Below are positions 1 through 5,357 of a DNA stretch of 5,367 nucleotides, in pieces. The notes under the pieces were generated by a model. The model did not search any database, was not told where the DNA came from, and worked only from the letters and a program-made list of their open reading frames with translations. Position numbers and translations under genes: made by a program. The stretch spans positions 1 to 5,367 of the forward strand of contig CABKMN010000149.1 in assembly GCA_902373525.1 (NCBI GenBank), written 5' to 3'. Position 1 is the first letter of the stretch, and each line of letters begins with the position of its first letter. This DNA is from an uncultured Bilophila sp. GTDB lineage: Bacteria; Desulfobacterota; Desulfovibrionia; Desulfovibrionales; Desulfovibrionaceae.

Positions 1-915
1 GGTCTGCCCGCCGCAGCCGCCGCTTCGACCGCAACCCCTTCCGCCTCCGCCGGGCAGACCCCGCCCCCGGACATGGACGGCGACGATCCGCTGCCCCCCG
101 GCGCGGTCGTCCCCCGGATTCCGGGCGAGGACAGCCCCCGACAGGCTCCCGCCGCGCCCGAGGAGAAGCCGCGCCCCGAAACGCCCCAGCCCGCCGCGGA
201 AAAGCGTTCGGCCTTCTGGAACAATTTCCAGAAAAAAAAGGACGAGGGCGAACAGCCCGGAAAGGGCCTCGCCGCCGCCCTGCACGCCGACGAAACCAAC
301 GTGCCGTGGGAGGAGCCCAAGCGCTACAACCCGCTCATGGCCCTCTATCAGACCATCCTGCGGGTGATGTTCAACGCGCCCCGCTTCTTCGCCGCCCTGC
401 CCGCCACCAACGGGAAGCTGACCCGGCCCTTCGTCTTCTACCTCATCCTCGGCATGTTCCAGACGCTGGTCGAGCGGATGTGGTACCTCATGAGCATCGA
501 AGCCAGCGGGCCGTCCATCACGGACCCGAAACTTCAGGAACTGCTCGGGGACATGGCGCAGAGCATGAGCCTGCCCCTGACCCTGCTGCTCACGCCGGGC
601 ATCCTCGCGATCCAGCTCTGCTTCTTCGCGTCGGTGTTCTACCTGATGCTGCGGCTGGTGCAGCCCGAGAACGTGCAGTTCCTGACGGTCTTCCGGGTCA
701 TCGCCTACAGCGCCGCGCCCACCGTGGTCTGCATCGTGCCGCTGCTCGGCCCCTTCGTGGGCAGCGTGTGGTTCGGCGTCTCCTGCTTCATCGGCTGCAA
801 GTACGCCATGCGCCTGCCGTGGTCCCGCACGGGGCTCGCGCTCGGGCCGCTCTACCTGATCGCGTTCGCCATCGGCCTCCAGCTCGTCAGGCAGTTTTTG
901 AACATGGGGGCGTAG
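1..915 (+). CDS. YIP1-family integral membrane protein, 5' end outside window
   Basis: Predicted inner-membrane protein of the YIP1 family; its bacterial function is not established. The frame is open from base 1, and the first ATG (base 73) has no Shine-Dalgarno in front of it. Residues before that ATG have the same Pro/Ala-rich composition as those after it, so the true start is probably upstream and this is a 3' partial gene. Counting from the ATG at 73, residues 1-75 are a hydrophilic Pro/Ala/Glu/Lys linker. A family-like entry motif VPWEEPKRYNPL (about 78-88) follows, then a segment with conserved Pro and Phe (NAPRFFAALP, 101-110). Hydrophobic segments at about 119-140, 167-195, 203-226, 228-246 and 255-276 suggest five membrane passes. 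Relatives often carry an N-terminal zinc ribbon, which would lie outside this window (inference). The next gene is 643 bases away, so it is probably the last gene of its unit. The family call is from pattern memory. Confidence 0.75.
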   Translation, partial: GLPAAAAASTATPSASAGQTPPPDMDGDDPLPPGAVVPRIPGEDSPRQAPAAPEEKPRPETPQPAAEKRSAFWNNFQKKKDEGEQPGKGLAAALHADETNVPWEEPKRYNPLMALYQTILRVMFNAPRFFAALPATNGKLTRPFVFYLILGMFQTLVERMWYLMSIEASGPSITDPKLQELLGDMAQSMSLPLTLLLTPGILAIQLCFFASVFYLMLRLVQPENVQFLTVFRVIAYSAAPTVVCIVPLLGPFVGSVWFGVSCFIGCKYAMRLPWSRTGLALGPLYLIAFAIGLQLVRQFLNMGA

Positions 916-941
916 CCCTCCCGAAACGGCCCGGAGTCAAC

Positions 942-960
942 TGCCCCGCCCGCCGGGGCA
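942..960 (+). terminator. GC hairpin just after the YIP1-family gene, possible terminator
   Basis: TGCCCCG (942-948) pairs perfectly with CGGGGCA (954-960) around a 5-base loop. It lies 26 bases after the stop codon. No T-run follows, so intrinsic termination here is uncertain; it could instead be an RNA 3'-end stabiliser or a rho-assisted stop. Confidence 0.35.
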
Positions 961-1053
961 ATCGCGCCGCAACCGGCCCGCACGGTCCGCAGGCTCGCCC
1001 GACAACCGCGGCTCCGCCGCTTTTCCCGCCGGATTTTCCCGGCCCCCGGTCCC

Positions 1054-1080
1054 GGCGGGGCATCGGGCCAACGCCCCGCC
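1054..1080. repeat. Perfect 8-bp GC inverted repeat
   Basis: GGCGGGGC (1054-1061) pairs with GCCCCGCC (1073-1080) around an 11-base loop. There is no T-run next to either arm, and the role is unknown. It sits between the hairpin at 942-960 and the stronger one at 1108-1141. Confidence 0.4.
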
Positions 1081-1107
1081 AGACAAGCATCTCTCAAAAA
1101 AAATGAT

Positions 1108-1141
1108 GAAAGCCGCTCTCCCCCACGGGAGGGCGGCTTTC
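1108..1141. terminator. Strong 15-bp hairpin, likely intrinsic terminator, possibly two-way
   Basis: The arms 1108-1122 and 1127-1141 pair over 15 bp with one G-T wobble (1117/1132) and a 4-base loop (CCAC). On the plus strand it ends in TTTCC, a weak T-run. On the minus strand the hairpin is followed, after about five bases, by eight T's (the A-run near 1096-1103). The shape fits an intrinsic terminator that works on either strand, arguably better for leftward transcripts. It is 193 bases past the YIP1-family stop, far for a simple 3' end, so it may serve a transcript not recognised here. Confidence 0.55.
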
Positions 1142-1530
1142 CGTATGGGAAACGGCCAACGGGCGAATGACCGTGAACGGGACCGCGAAGACGGTCGGCG
1201 CGCCGAGGCTGAACAGCCGCCCACGCCGCCGGAGCAGAACGGACGGCCCCGTGCGCAAGAAGGAGCGGCCCCTCCTCCGGGATGGGGCGCGGTATGCTCC
1301 GCAACCAACGACGCGCGCAGGAACGCCTCCGCCAACGGGTGCCGGGTCCATCCAAACGGCGGCCTGTCCGGATTTCCGACGTGACGAAGCCCCGGACGTG
1401 TTCCAAACGGAGCGGGGCATGACGGGCGCCTCGCGCGTGAGAAAGGGGATAGCCTTTTCTCCTGCTTTTCGGCATAACAGGACCCCCGGCGAGACGGACC
1501 GTCCGCCGGAAAACGTTTTTTGACAAGGAA

Positions 1531-1546
1531 GGGAAGCCCGCTTCCC
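1531..1546 (+). promoter_or_regulatory. Small hairpin in front of the CLC start
   Basis: GGGAAG (1531-1536) pairs with CTTCCC (1541-1546) around CCCG. The purine-rich AAGGA (1526-1530) lies just upstream and the ATG at 1559 lies 12 bases downstream. Folding would bring the purine-rich ribosome-site-like sequence closer to the start. The only other Shine-Dalgarno-like string is GGGGA at 1551-1555, three bases from the ATG, which is tight. A regulatory role is inference. Confidence 0.3.
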
Positions 1547-1558
1547 ACACGGGGACCC

Positions 1559-2944
1559 ATGAAACGGAAAACGAAAGTCAGGATAGCGAGGTTGACCCGG
1601 CATGTGCCGATCCTGCGCGAAATGCAGGCCCTGCGCAACGAAAGCGCCCTCCGGCTCATCGTGCAGGCGGCCTTCGTCGGCGGCTGCACCGGCGGAGTCA
1701 TCGGCGTGTTCCGCTGGCTCTACGATCACGGCAACGCCTGGATCGTCGCCGCGCTCCGGCACGGCGCGGACAACCTGACCACCGCGCTGATCGTCTTCGG
1801 CACGCTGATCCTGCTGGCCCTCGTCGTGGGGCAGCTCGTACGCAAGGAACCCCTCATCAGCGGCAGCGGCATCCCGCAGATGGAGCTGGCCCTCGCCGGA
1901 CTCCTGCCCTTCCCCTGGCTGCGCATCGTCACCGCCAAGTTCGTCGGCACCCTGCTCTCGCTGTCCGGCGGGCTTTCCGTGGGCCGCGAAGGCCCGAGCA
2001 TCCAGATGGGCGCGGCGGTGGGCTGCGGTTTCGGCCAGCTTTTTCAGCGGCTCACGGGCGAGGACCCGAGCCACGCCCCGCGCTTTCTCATCGCGGGCAG
2101 CGTCGCCGGGCTGACCGCCGCCTTCGGCGCGCCCTTCGCGGGCATGCTGTTCGCCTTTGAGGAGGTCAAGACCATCGTGACCGTGCCGCTCCTGCTGTTC
2201 ACCGGCGTGGCCTCCTTTTCCGCATGGTTCGTCATCAACATCCTGTTCGGCTTCGGGCTGGTGTTCCCGTTCGCGGACATCCCGTCCCTGAACTGGCCGC
2301 AAATGTGGATTCCCCTGCTCATCGGCGTCGGCACCGGCCTGTTCAGCGCCGCCTACAATACCGCCCTGCTCGGCGTGACCCGGCTGCACGACCGGCAGAA
2401 GCTGGTGCCCGCCCACCTGAAGCCGCTCCTGCCCTTCCTGCTCAGCGGCATCCTGCTCTATACCTATCCGCAGGTGCTCGTGGGCCTCGGCTATTCCACC
2501 TCGGACCTCGGCGGCCTGACCGCCAACGGCCCGCTGGCGATCGCTCCGCTGGCCTTCCTCCTGCTGGTCAAGGTCTGCTTCTCCATCCTGAGCTTCGCCT
2601 CGGGCGTGCCCGGCGGCCTGCTCATGCCCATGCTCGCCATCGGCAGCATGGTGGGGGCCGTCGCGGGAACGCTGTTCGTCGGCTCGGAGCTTTCCGCCGC
2701 GCCGCAGCTTCCCGCCTACCTCGTGCTCGGCATGACCGGACTGTTCTCCGGTACGGTCCGCGCGCCCCTGACCGGCACGGCGCTGGTCGCGGAAATGTCC
2801 GGGGCCTTCCAGTGCCTCCCGGAAATGGCCGTCGTCGCCTTCATTTCCACCGTCGTCGCCAACAAGGCCGGTTCCCCGCCGGTGTACGACTCCCTGAAAC
2901 GCCGCATCCTCGTCAACGGGAACGCTTCGTCTTCCATCAACTAA
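1559..2944 (+). CDS. CLC-family chloride/proton antiporter (ClcA/EriC type)
   Basis: 461-residue inner-membrane protein that by family membership exchanges chloride for protons. All three CLC selectivity signatures are visible: GSGIP (102-106, Ser103 matching the chloride-coordinating serine), GREGP (142-146, Glu144 the gating glutamate) and GVPGGLLMP (349-357, with Leu where many members have Phe in GxFxP). A Glu pair (201-202) in FEEVK matches the internal proton glutamate, and Tyr443 in PPVYDSL matches the inner-gate tyrosine. Having both glutamates argues for a transporter, not a channel; GREGP argues against the fluoride branch. There are about ten hydrophobic stretches and no C-terminal CBS pair; the protein ends 18 residues after Tyr443. 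I chose the ATG at 1559 over an in-frame TTG at 1520 (no ribosome site, and it adds 13 unlikely residues). ATG 1622 is also possible, as the hydrophobic core starts only afterwards. The gene appears to stand alone; roles in acid resistance or ion balance are inference. Confidence 0.96.
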   Translation: MKRKTKVRIARLTRHVPILREMQALRNESALRLIVQAAFVGGCTGGVIGVFRWLYDHGNAWIVAALRHGADNLTTALIVFGTLILLALVVGQLVRKEPLISGSGIPQMELALAGLLPFPWLRIVTAKFVGTLLSLSGGLSVGREGPSIQMGAAVGCGFGQLFQRLTGEDPSHAPRFLIAGSVAGLTAAFGAPFAGMLFAFEEVKTIVTVPLLLFTGVASFSAWFVINILFGFGLVFPFADIPSLNWPQMWIPLLIGVGTGLFSAAYNTALLGVTRLHDRQKLVPAHLKPLLPFLLSGILLYTYPQVLVGLGYSTSDLGGLTANGPLAIAPLAFLLLVKVCFSILSFASGVPGGLLMPMLAIGSMVGAVAGTLFVGSELSAAPQLPAYLVLGMTGLFSGTVRAPLTGTALVAEMSGAFQCLPEMAVVAFISTVVANKAGSPPVYDSLKRRILVNGNASSSIN

Positions 2945-2951
2945 TCCATTG

Positions 2952-2967
2952 AAACAATTTGTTTTTT
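2952..2967 (+). terminator. Weak AT hairpin plus T6 after the CLC gene
   Basis: AAACA (2952-2956) can pair with TGTTT (2960-2964) around three bases, and the T-run continues to 2967. The stem is short and AT-only apart from one C-G pair, so termination would be weak. The T-run merges with A7 (2968-2974) to form a T6A7 tract that may instead bend DNA or act as an AT-rich upstream element for the next gene. Confidence 0.3.
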
Positions 2968-2975
2968 AAAAAAAG

Positions 2976-3025
2976 GCTTGCATTCGTCGGGCCAAATGCG
3001 CTAAGCAGGAGTTTTCCCCGAATGC
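2976..3025 (+). promoter_or_regulatory. Overlapping inverted repeats in the leader of the ligase gene
   Basis: GCTTGCATT (2976-2984) can pair with AATGC (2995-2999) and, past a 3-base bulge, AAGC (3003-3006). The same GCATTCG (2980-2986) can instead pair with CGAATGC (3019-3025). The two folds exclude one another because they share the left arm. This lies 25-74 bases before the start at 3050. Whether it is an RNA switch, a protein-binding site or chance cannot be decided from sequence alone. A TTGCAT at 2978-2983 resembles a weak -35 box but has no good -10 partner. Confidence 0.3.
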
Positions 3026-3036
3026 ACAAACACTAC

Positions 3037-3040
3037 GGAG
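3037..3040 (+). promoter_or_regulatory. Ribosome binding site of the ligase gene
   Basis: GGAG with a 9-base spacer to the ATG at 3050. It decides in favour of this start over the ATG at 3042, which begins a three-codon frame and lies only one base from the GGAG. Confidence 0.7.
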
Positions 3041-3049
3041 CATGCTGAC

Positions 3050-4315
3050 ATGACCCGCAAAGACCGCACCGAAGGCATCTACAACCGCCGCGAAGTGCTC
3101 GACGAGAGCGAGCGCCGCCAGTACTGCCTGATCCAGCTCAAGGACCTGCTCTCCTACGCCTACCGCTATTCCGAAGACGTCAAGAAACGTTTCGACCGCG
3201 CCCAGTTCAACGTCGAAAAATTCAAGACGCTGTCCGACATCAAGCACATCCCGCTGTTGAAGAAAAAGGAACTCATCTTCCTCCAGTCCATCGGGCCCCG
3301 CCTCGGCGGCCTGCTGACCAAGGACATCGGCGAACTGAAGCGCATCTTCCTCTCCCCCGGACCCATCTTCGACCCCGAAGACCGCATGGACGATTACTGG
3401 GGCTACACGGAAGCCTTCTATTCCGTGGGCTTCCGTCCCGGCGACGTGGTGCAGGTGACCTTCAACTACCATCTGTCTCCGGCGGGGCTGATGTTTGAGG
3501 AACCTCTGCGCAACCTCGGCTGCGCCTCCATCCCGGCGGGCCCGACCGATCCCGGCACCCAGCTCGACATCATGCAGAAGCTGCGCGTGTCCGGCTACGT
3601 CGGCACGGCGAGCTACCTGATGCACCTCGCCCAGAAGGCCGAGGAAAAAGGCATCAACCTGCGCAAGGACCTCTTTCAGGAAGTGGCCTTCGTCACCGGC
3701 GAACGCCTGTCCGAAAAGATGCGCAACCAGCTCGAAAAGAAGTTCGACATCATCCTCCGTCAGGGCTACGGCACCGCGGACGTGGGCTGTATCGGCTACG
3801 AATGCTTCCACAAGACCGGCCTGCACATCTCGAACCGCTGCTATGTGGAAATCTGCCACCCCGACACCGGCATCCCGCTGAAGGACGGCGAAGTGGGCGA
3901 AATCGTCGTGACCTCGTTCAACAAGACGTACCCGCTCATCCGCCTCGCCACGGGCGACCTCTCCTACATCGACCGCGCGCCCTGCGCCTGCGGCCGCACC
4001 AGCCCGCGCCTCGGCAGCATCGTGGGCCGCGTGGACACCACCGCGCGCATCAAGGGCATGTTCGTCTACCCCCATCAGGTGGAACAGGTCATGGCCCGCT
4101 TCGAAGACATCAAGCGTTGGCAGATCGAAGTCATCAACCCCGGCGGCATCGACGAGATGATCCTCTACGTCGAAGCCAGCAACTTCCATCAGGAAGACGA
4201 GCTGCTGCACCTCTTCCGCGAGCGCATCAAGCTGCGCCCCGAACTCAAGGTGCTCGCCCCCGGCACGCTGCCTCCCCAGATCAAGCCCATCGAAGACAAG
4301 CGCGAATGGGATTAG
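3050..4315 (+). CDS. Phenylacetate-CoA-ligase (PaaK)-family protein with non-canonical ATP loop
   Basis: 421-residue cytoplasmic protein of the adenylate-forming (ANL) superfamily, closest in layout and length to phenylacetate-CoA ligase. Canonical members activate an aryl or acyl acid with ATP and then load CoA. Family marks: an N-terminal helical part with the HIPLLKKKEL region; YGTADVG (240-246) at the usual Y-G-x-x-E site, with Asp244 in place of Glu; a Cys/His-rich stretch C247...C252...H259...C264...C269; TGDL (301-304), whose Asp303 fits the ribose-binding Asp; CACGR (312-316); the hinge-like GRVD (326-329) and IKG (334-336); and a C-terminal Lys417 near DKREWD as possible catalytic lysine. 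The phosphate-binding loop, normally SSGTTG-like, reads LSPGPIFDPE (101-110) and lacks the Ser/Thr/Gly pattern. Substrate and activity are therefore uncertain. GGAG at 3037-3040, nine bases before the ATG, supports the start. It appears monocistronic, without the indolepyruvate oxidoreductase genes that often accompany PaaK homologues. Confidence 0.9.
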   Translation: MTRKDRTEGIYNRREVLDESERRQYCLIQLKDLLSYAYRYSEDVKKRFDRAQFNVEKFKTLSDIKHIPLLKKKELIFLQSIGPRLGGLLTKDIGELKRIFLSPGPIFDPEDRMDDYWGYTEAFYSVGFRPGDVVQVTFNYHLSPAGLMFEEPLRNLGCASIPAGPTDPGTQLDIMQKLRVSGYVGTASYLMHLAQKAEEKGINLRKDLFQEVAFVTGERLSEKMRNQLEKKFDIILRQGYGTADVGCIGYECFHKTGLHISNRCYVEICHPDTGIPLKDGEVGEIVVTSFNKTYPLIRLATGDLSYIDRAPCACGRTSPRLGSIVGRVDTTARIKGMFVYPHQVEQVMARFEDIKRWQIEVINPGGIDEMILYVEASNFHQEDELLHLFRERIKLRPELKVLAPGTLPPQIKPIEDKREWD

Positions 4316-4335
4316 CCGTTCCCGCATGACCACAC

Positions 4336-4359
4336 GGGAGAGGGAATCCTCCCTCTCCC
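4336..4359 (+). terminator. 10-bp hairpin after the ligase gene, probable terminator
   Basis: GGGAGAGGGA (4336-4345) pairs perfectly with TCCCTCTCCC (4350-4359) around ATCC. It starts 21 bases after the stop at 4315. No T-run follows directly; pyrimidine-rich sequence continues and a TTTT appears near 4389. The GGAGAGG/CCTCTCC arms resemble the outer arms of the much longer palindrome at 5302-5357, so both may belong to one terminator style. Confidence 0.55.
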
Positions 4360-4538
4360 TCCGCTTCCCGTTCCGCCGCTCCACTCCGTTTTCGGTTCCC
4401 CATGCCGATGACGGCGTTCTTCATTTGTGAACAATCGTCTCCCCTTTTTCCAGAAAAACGGACCGGCCCCTGCGGCGACTCCAGAAAAAACGCAACAAAA
4501 TTTCACCGTTCTTCCTATCTCGTTTTTCCCCTTTCCCC

Positions 4539-4567
4539 TTGACTCTCTTTTCACAAAACGGCATATT
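4539..4567 (+). promoter_or_regulatory. Sigma-70-like promoter candidate P1 for the IHF/HU gene
   Basis: TTGACT (4539-4544, 5 of 6 consensus bases), a 17-base spacer, and CATATT (4562-4567, 4 of 6). Transcription would begin near 4574, giving a leader of about 415 bases before the start at 4989. Confidence 0.5.
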
Positions 4568-4672
4568 CCGCCGGACAAGCGCCTTCAATATATTCAAAAA
4601 AGTCTTTGAAAACTTTTAGTTATCAAAAAAATTCCTTCACGTTCCCCGCCGGACGGCGAAATCGCATCTTTT

Positions 4673-4718
4673 ATCATATGATTACACCGTATTAAGCAGA
4701 CATCACGTTTTATAACGT
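4673..4718. promoter_or_regulatory. Pair of short palindromes, possible operator
   Basis: ATCATATGAT (4673-4682) is a perfect 10-base palindrome. ACGTT (4705-4709) and AACGT (4714-4718) form a second palindrome with a 4-base centre. Their centres are 34 bases apart, close to three helical turns, between the two promoter candidates. Short AT-rich palindromes arise by chance, so a protein-binding role is only a possibility. Confidence 0.25.
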
Positions 4719-4769
4719 ATTCTTTTCACAATCCCCCGGTCTCAAACCGGTCGCCAAACAGAGCCTCTT

Positions 4770-4825
4770 TTCCCCTTTTTCCGCAAAAACAGGCGTCATT
4801 TTATGGTCATAGCGCAAAAGGGGAA
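4770..4825 (+). other. Long-range stem just upstream of promoter candidate P2
   Basis: TTCCCCTTTT (4770-4779) pairs perfectly with AAAAGGGGAA (4816-4825), and CGC (4782-4784) with GCG (4812-4814) continues the stem past a small internal loop. The right arm ends one base before the -35 box at 4826. In RNA from P1 it would fold; as DNA it is an inverted repeat abutting P2. Confidence 0.35.
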
Positions 4826-4854
4826 TTGAAATACGCCTCCAGATAGGGCATAGT
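4826..4854 (+). promoter_or_regulatory. Sigma-70-like promoter candidate P2 for the IHF/HU gene
   Basis: TTGAAA (4826-4831, 5 of 6 consensus bases), a 17-base spacer, and CATAGT (4849-4854, 4 of 6). Transcription would begin near 4861, giving a leader of about 128 bases. The closeness to the gene makes it at least as plausible as P1. Confidence 0.45.
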
Positions 4855-4879
4855 CCCACAACTGCGCAACACACGGTTG

Positions 4880-4969
4880 CCGCTTCCGTCAGCGGTTCCC
4901 GTACCCTCGTCGTTCGGACGCCGTTTCCGTCCGACGTTGCCGCGCACAAAACTTGTCGCTTCACAGCGA
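4880..4969 (+). other. Three tandem small stem-loops in the IHF/HU leader
   Basis: CCGCT/AGCGG (4880-4884 with 4891-4895), TCGGACG/CGTCCGA (4914-4920 with 4928-4934) and TCGCT/AGCGA (4956-4960 with 4965-4969) would fold in series. The last ends seven bases before the Shine-Dalgarno at 4977. They would be transcribed from either promoter candidate. A regulatory role is inference. Confidence 0.35.
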
Positions 4970-4976
4970 AGATTCC

Positions 4977-4980
4977 GGAG
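4977..4980 (+). promoter_or_regulatory. Ribosome binding site of the IHF/HU gene
   Basis: GGAG with an 8-base spacer to the ATG at 4989, a good Shine-Dalgarno that fixes the start. Confidence 0.8.
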
Positions 4981-4988
4981 AGTGAACC

Positions 4989-5282
4989 ATGAGCAAAACC
5001 GTCACCAAAGCAGATATCGCCAAGTCGATTTGCGCCCAGTCCGATATGAAGCAGCAGCATGCCAAAAAAGTGTTGGACTCCATGCTCGGCATCATGAAAA
5101 AGGCCCTCAAGGAAGAGAAGGAAATGCTGCTGAGCGGTTTCGGCAAGTTCGAAGCCTTCACCAAGAAGAACCGCAAGGGCCGCAACCCACAGACCGGCGA
5201 AGAGATCATTCTCGAATCCCATGATGTTCTCGCCTTCCGCATCTCCCGCAAGTTCAAGGCCGCCATGAATTCCGAGCAGTAG
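4989..5282 (+). CDS. IHF-alpha-like / HU-family DNA-bending protein
   Basis: 97-residue nucleoid protein that binds and bends DNA as a dimer. It spans the full family length. Residues 1-47 form the helical dimerisation part (TKADIAKSI, then an Ala/Lys/Leu-rich helix). LLSGFGKFEAF (47-57) is the core signature, GRNPQTGEE (64-72) is the tip of the DNA-clasping arm with Pro67 as the intercalating proline, and LAFRISRKFKAAMN (81-94) is the C-terminal basic strand and helix. The MSKTVTKADI start and FRISRKFK tail resemble IHF-alpha-type proteins of Desulfovibrio-like bacteria more than classic HU, but HU and IHF chains are hard to separate by eye and the partner subunit is unknown. It stands alone, with its own long AT-rich promoter region and a strong terminator 20 bases after the stop. 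Codon GC looks lower than in the two upstream genes, consistent with high expression (inference). Confidence 0.96.
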   Translation: MSKTVTKADIAKSICAQSDMKQQHAKKVLDSMLGIMKKALKEEKEMLLSGFGKFEAFTKKNRKGRNPQTGEEIILESHDVLAFRISRKFKAAMNSEQ

Positions 5283-5301
5283 TTCGGAATGCTGAAAGGC
5301 A

Positions 5302-5357
5302 TTGGAGAGGGGGGAGGAGGAACTTTCTGAAGAAAGTTCCTCCTCCCCCCTCTCCAA
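5302..5357. terminator. 26-27 bp perfect palindromic terminator after the IHF/HU gene
   Basis: Bases 5302-5328 are the exact reverse complement of 5331-5357. The innermost T-A pair cannot close a two-base loop, so the RNA would be a 26-bp perfect stem (5302-5327 with 5332-5357) capped by a UGAA tetraloop. The outer arm is G/A-rich (GGAGAGG...), the inner part GGAACTTTC/GAAAGTTCC. It begins 20 bases after the stop. The window ends ten bases later, so a following T-run cannot be checked. As a palindrome it would act for both strands. Similar AACTTTC/GAAAGTT hairpins recur in Desulfovibrio-like genomes (from memory). Confidence 0.8.

Larger units (their letters stand above)
916..1558. other. GC-rich intergenic region with three hairpins, no supported gene
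   Basis: This 643-base gap separates the YIP1-family gene from the CLC gene. Open frames on both strands exist here, but they are Arg/Pro/Ala-rich, lack recognisable domains or good ribosome sites, and look like products of high GC. The sequence contains three strong inverted repeats (942-960, 1054-1080 and 1108-1141), listed separately. The part from 1142 to 1518 has no feature I can name. I looked for tmRNA, RNase P, tRNA and common riboswitch cores (including fluoride, because a CLC gene follows) and recognised none. No convincing sigma-70 promoter was found for the CLC gene either. Confidence 0.6.
4316..4988 (+). other. Long AT-rich upstream region of the IHF/HU gene
   Basis: A 673-base gap with no supported protein gene. 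After the terminator at 4336-4359 the base composition turns AT-rich (roughly 4420-4830), unlike the flanking genes. It holds two sigma-70-like promoter candidates, palindromes at 4673-4682 and 4705-4718, a long-range stem at 4770-4825, and three small stems between 4880 and 4969. A 9-mer CCGCCGGAC occurs twice (4568-4576 and 4646-4654). The listed sites are entered separately. Confidence 0.6.

Noticed and set aside
1103..1384. Plus-strand frame of 93 codons in the gap before the CLC gene
   Set aside because: Its start lies in the A-run at the foot of the hairpin at 1108-1141, it has no ribosome site, and it is Arg/Pro/Ala-rich without features.
1520..1548. TTGACA at 1520-1525 as a -35 box for the CLC gene
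   Set aside because: At 17 bases' spacing the -10 position reads TCCCAC, with no resemblance to TATAAT.
1142..1558. Fluoride riboswitch in front of the CLC gene
   Set aside because: The conserved fluoride-riboswitch core strings were not found, and the protein has GREGP, the chloride-type motif.
1094..2416. Minus-strand open frame of about 440 codons
   Set aside because: Over most of its length it lies opposite the clearly real CLC gene and its product is His/Gly/Glu/Asp-rich with no domain, typical of antisense frames in GC-rich DNA.
3042..3053. Three-codon frame ATG CTG ACA TGA overlapping the ligase start as a possible leader peptide
   Set aside because: Its ATG is one base from the GGAG, too close to be used, so it is likely incidental.
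2966..4384. Minus-strand open frame of about 472 codons
   Set aside because: It covers the ligase gene in antisense and is a Val/Ala/Asp/His-rich shadow with no recognisable domain.
4427..4609. Plus-strand 60-codon frame starting with GTG
   Set aside because: No Shine-Dalgarno, no recognisable features, and it overlaps promoter candidate P1.
4568..4654. CCGCCGGAC occurring twice (4568-4576 and 4646-4654)
   Set aside because: Only two copies of a GC 9-mer; a near copy also occurs at 1502-1510, so chance in GC-rich DNA is the simpler reading.
4736..4750. CCGGT/ACCGG inverted repeat resembling a small stem or tRNA arm
   Set aside because: Five base pairs only and no surrounding cloverleaf could be drawn.
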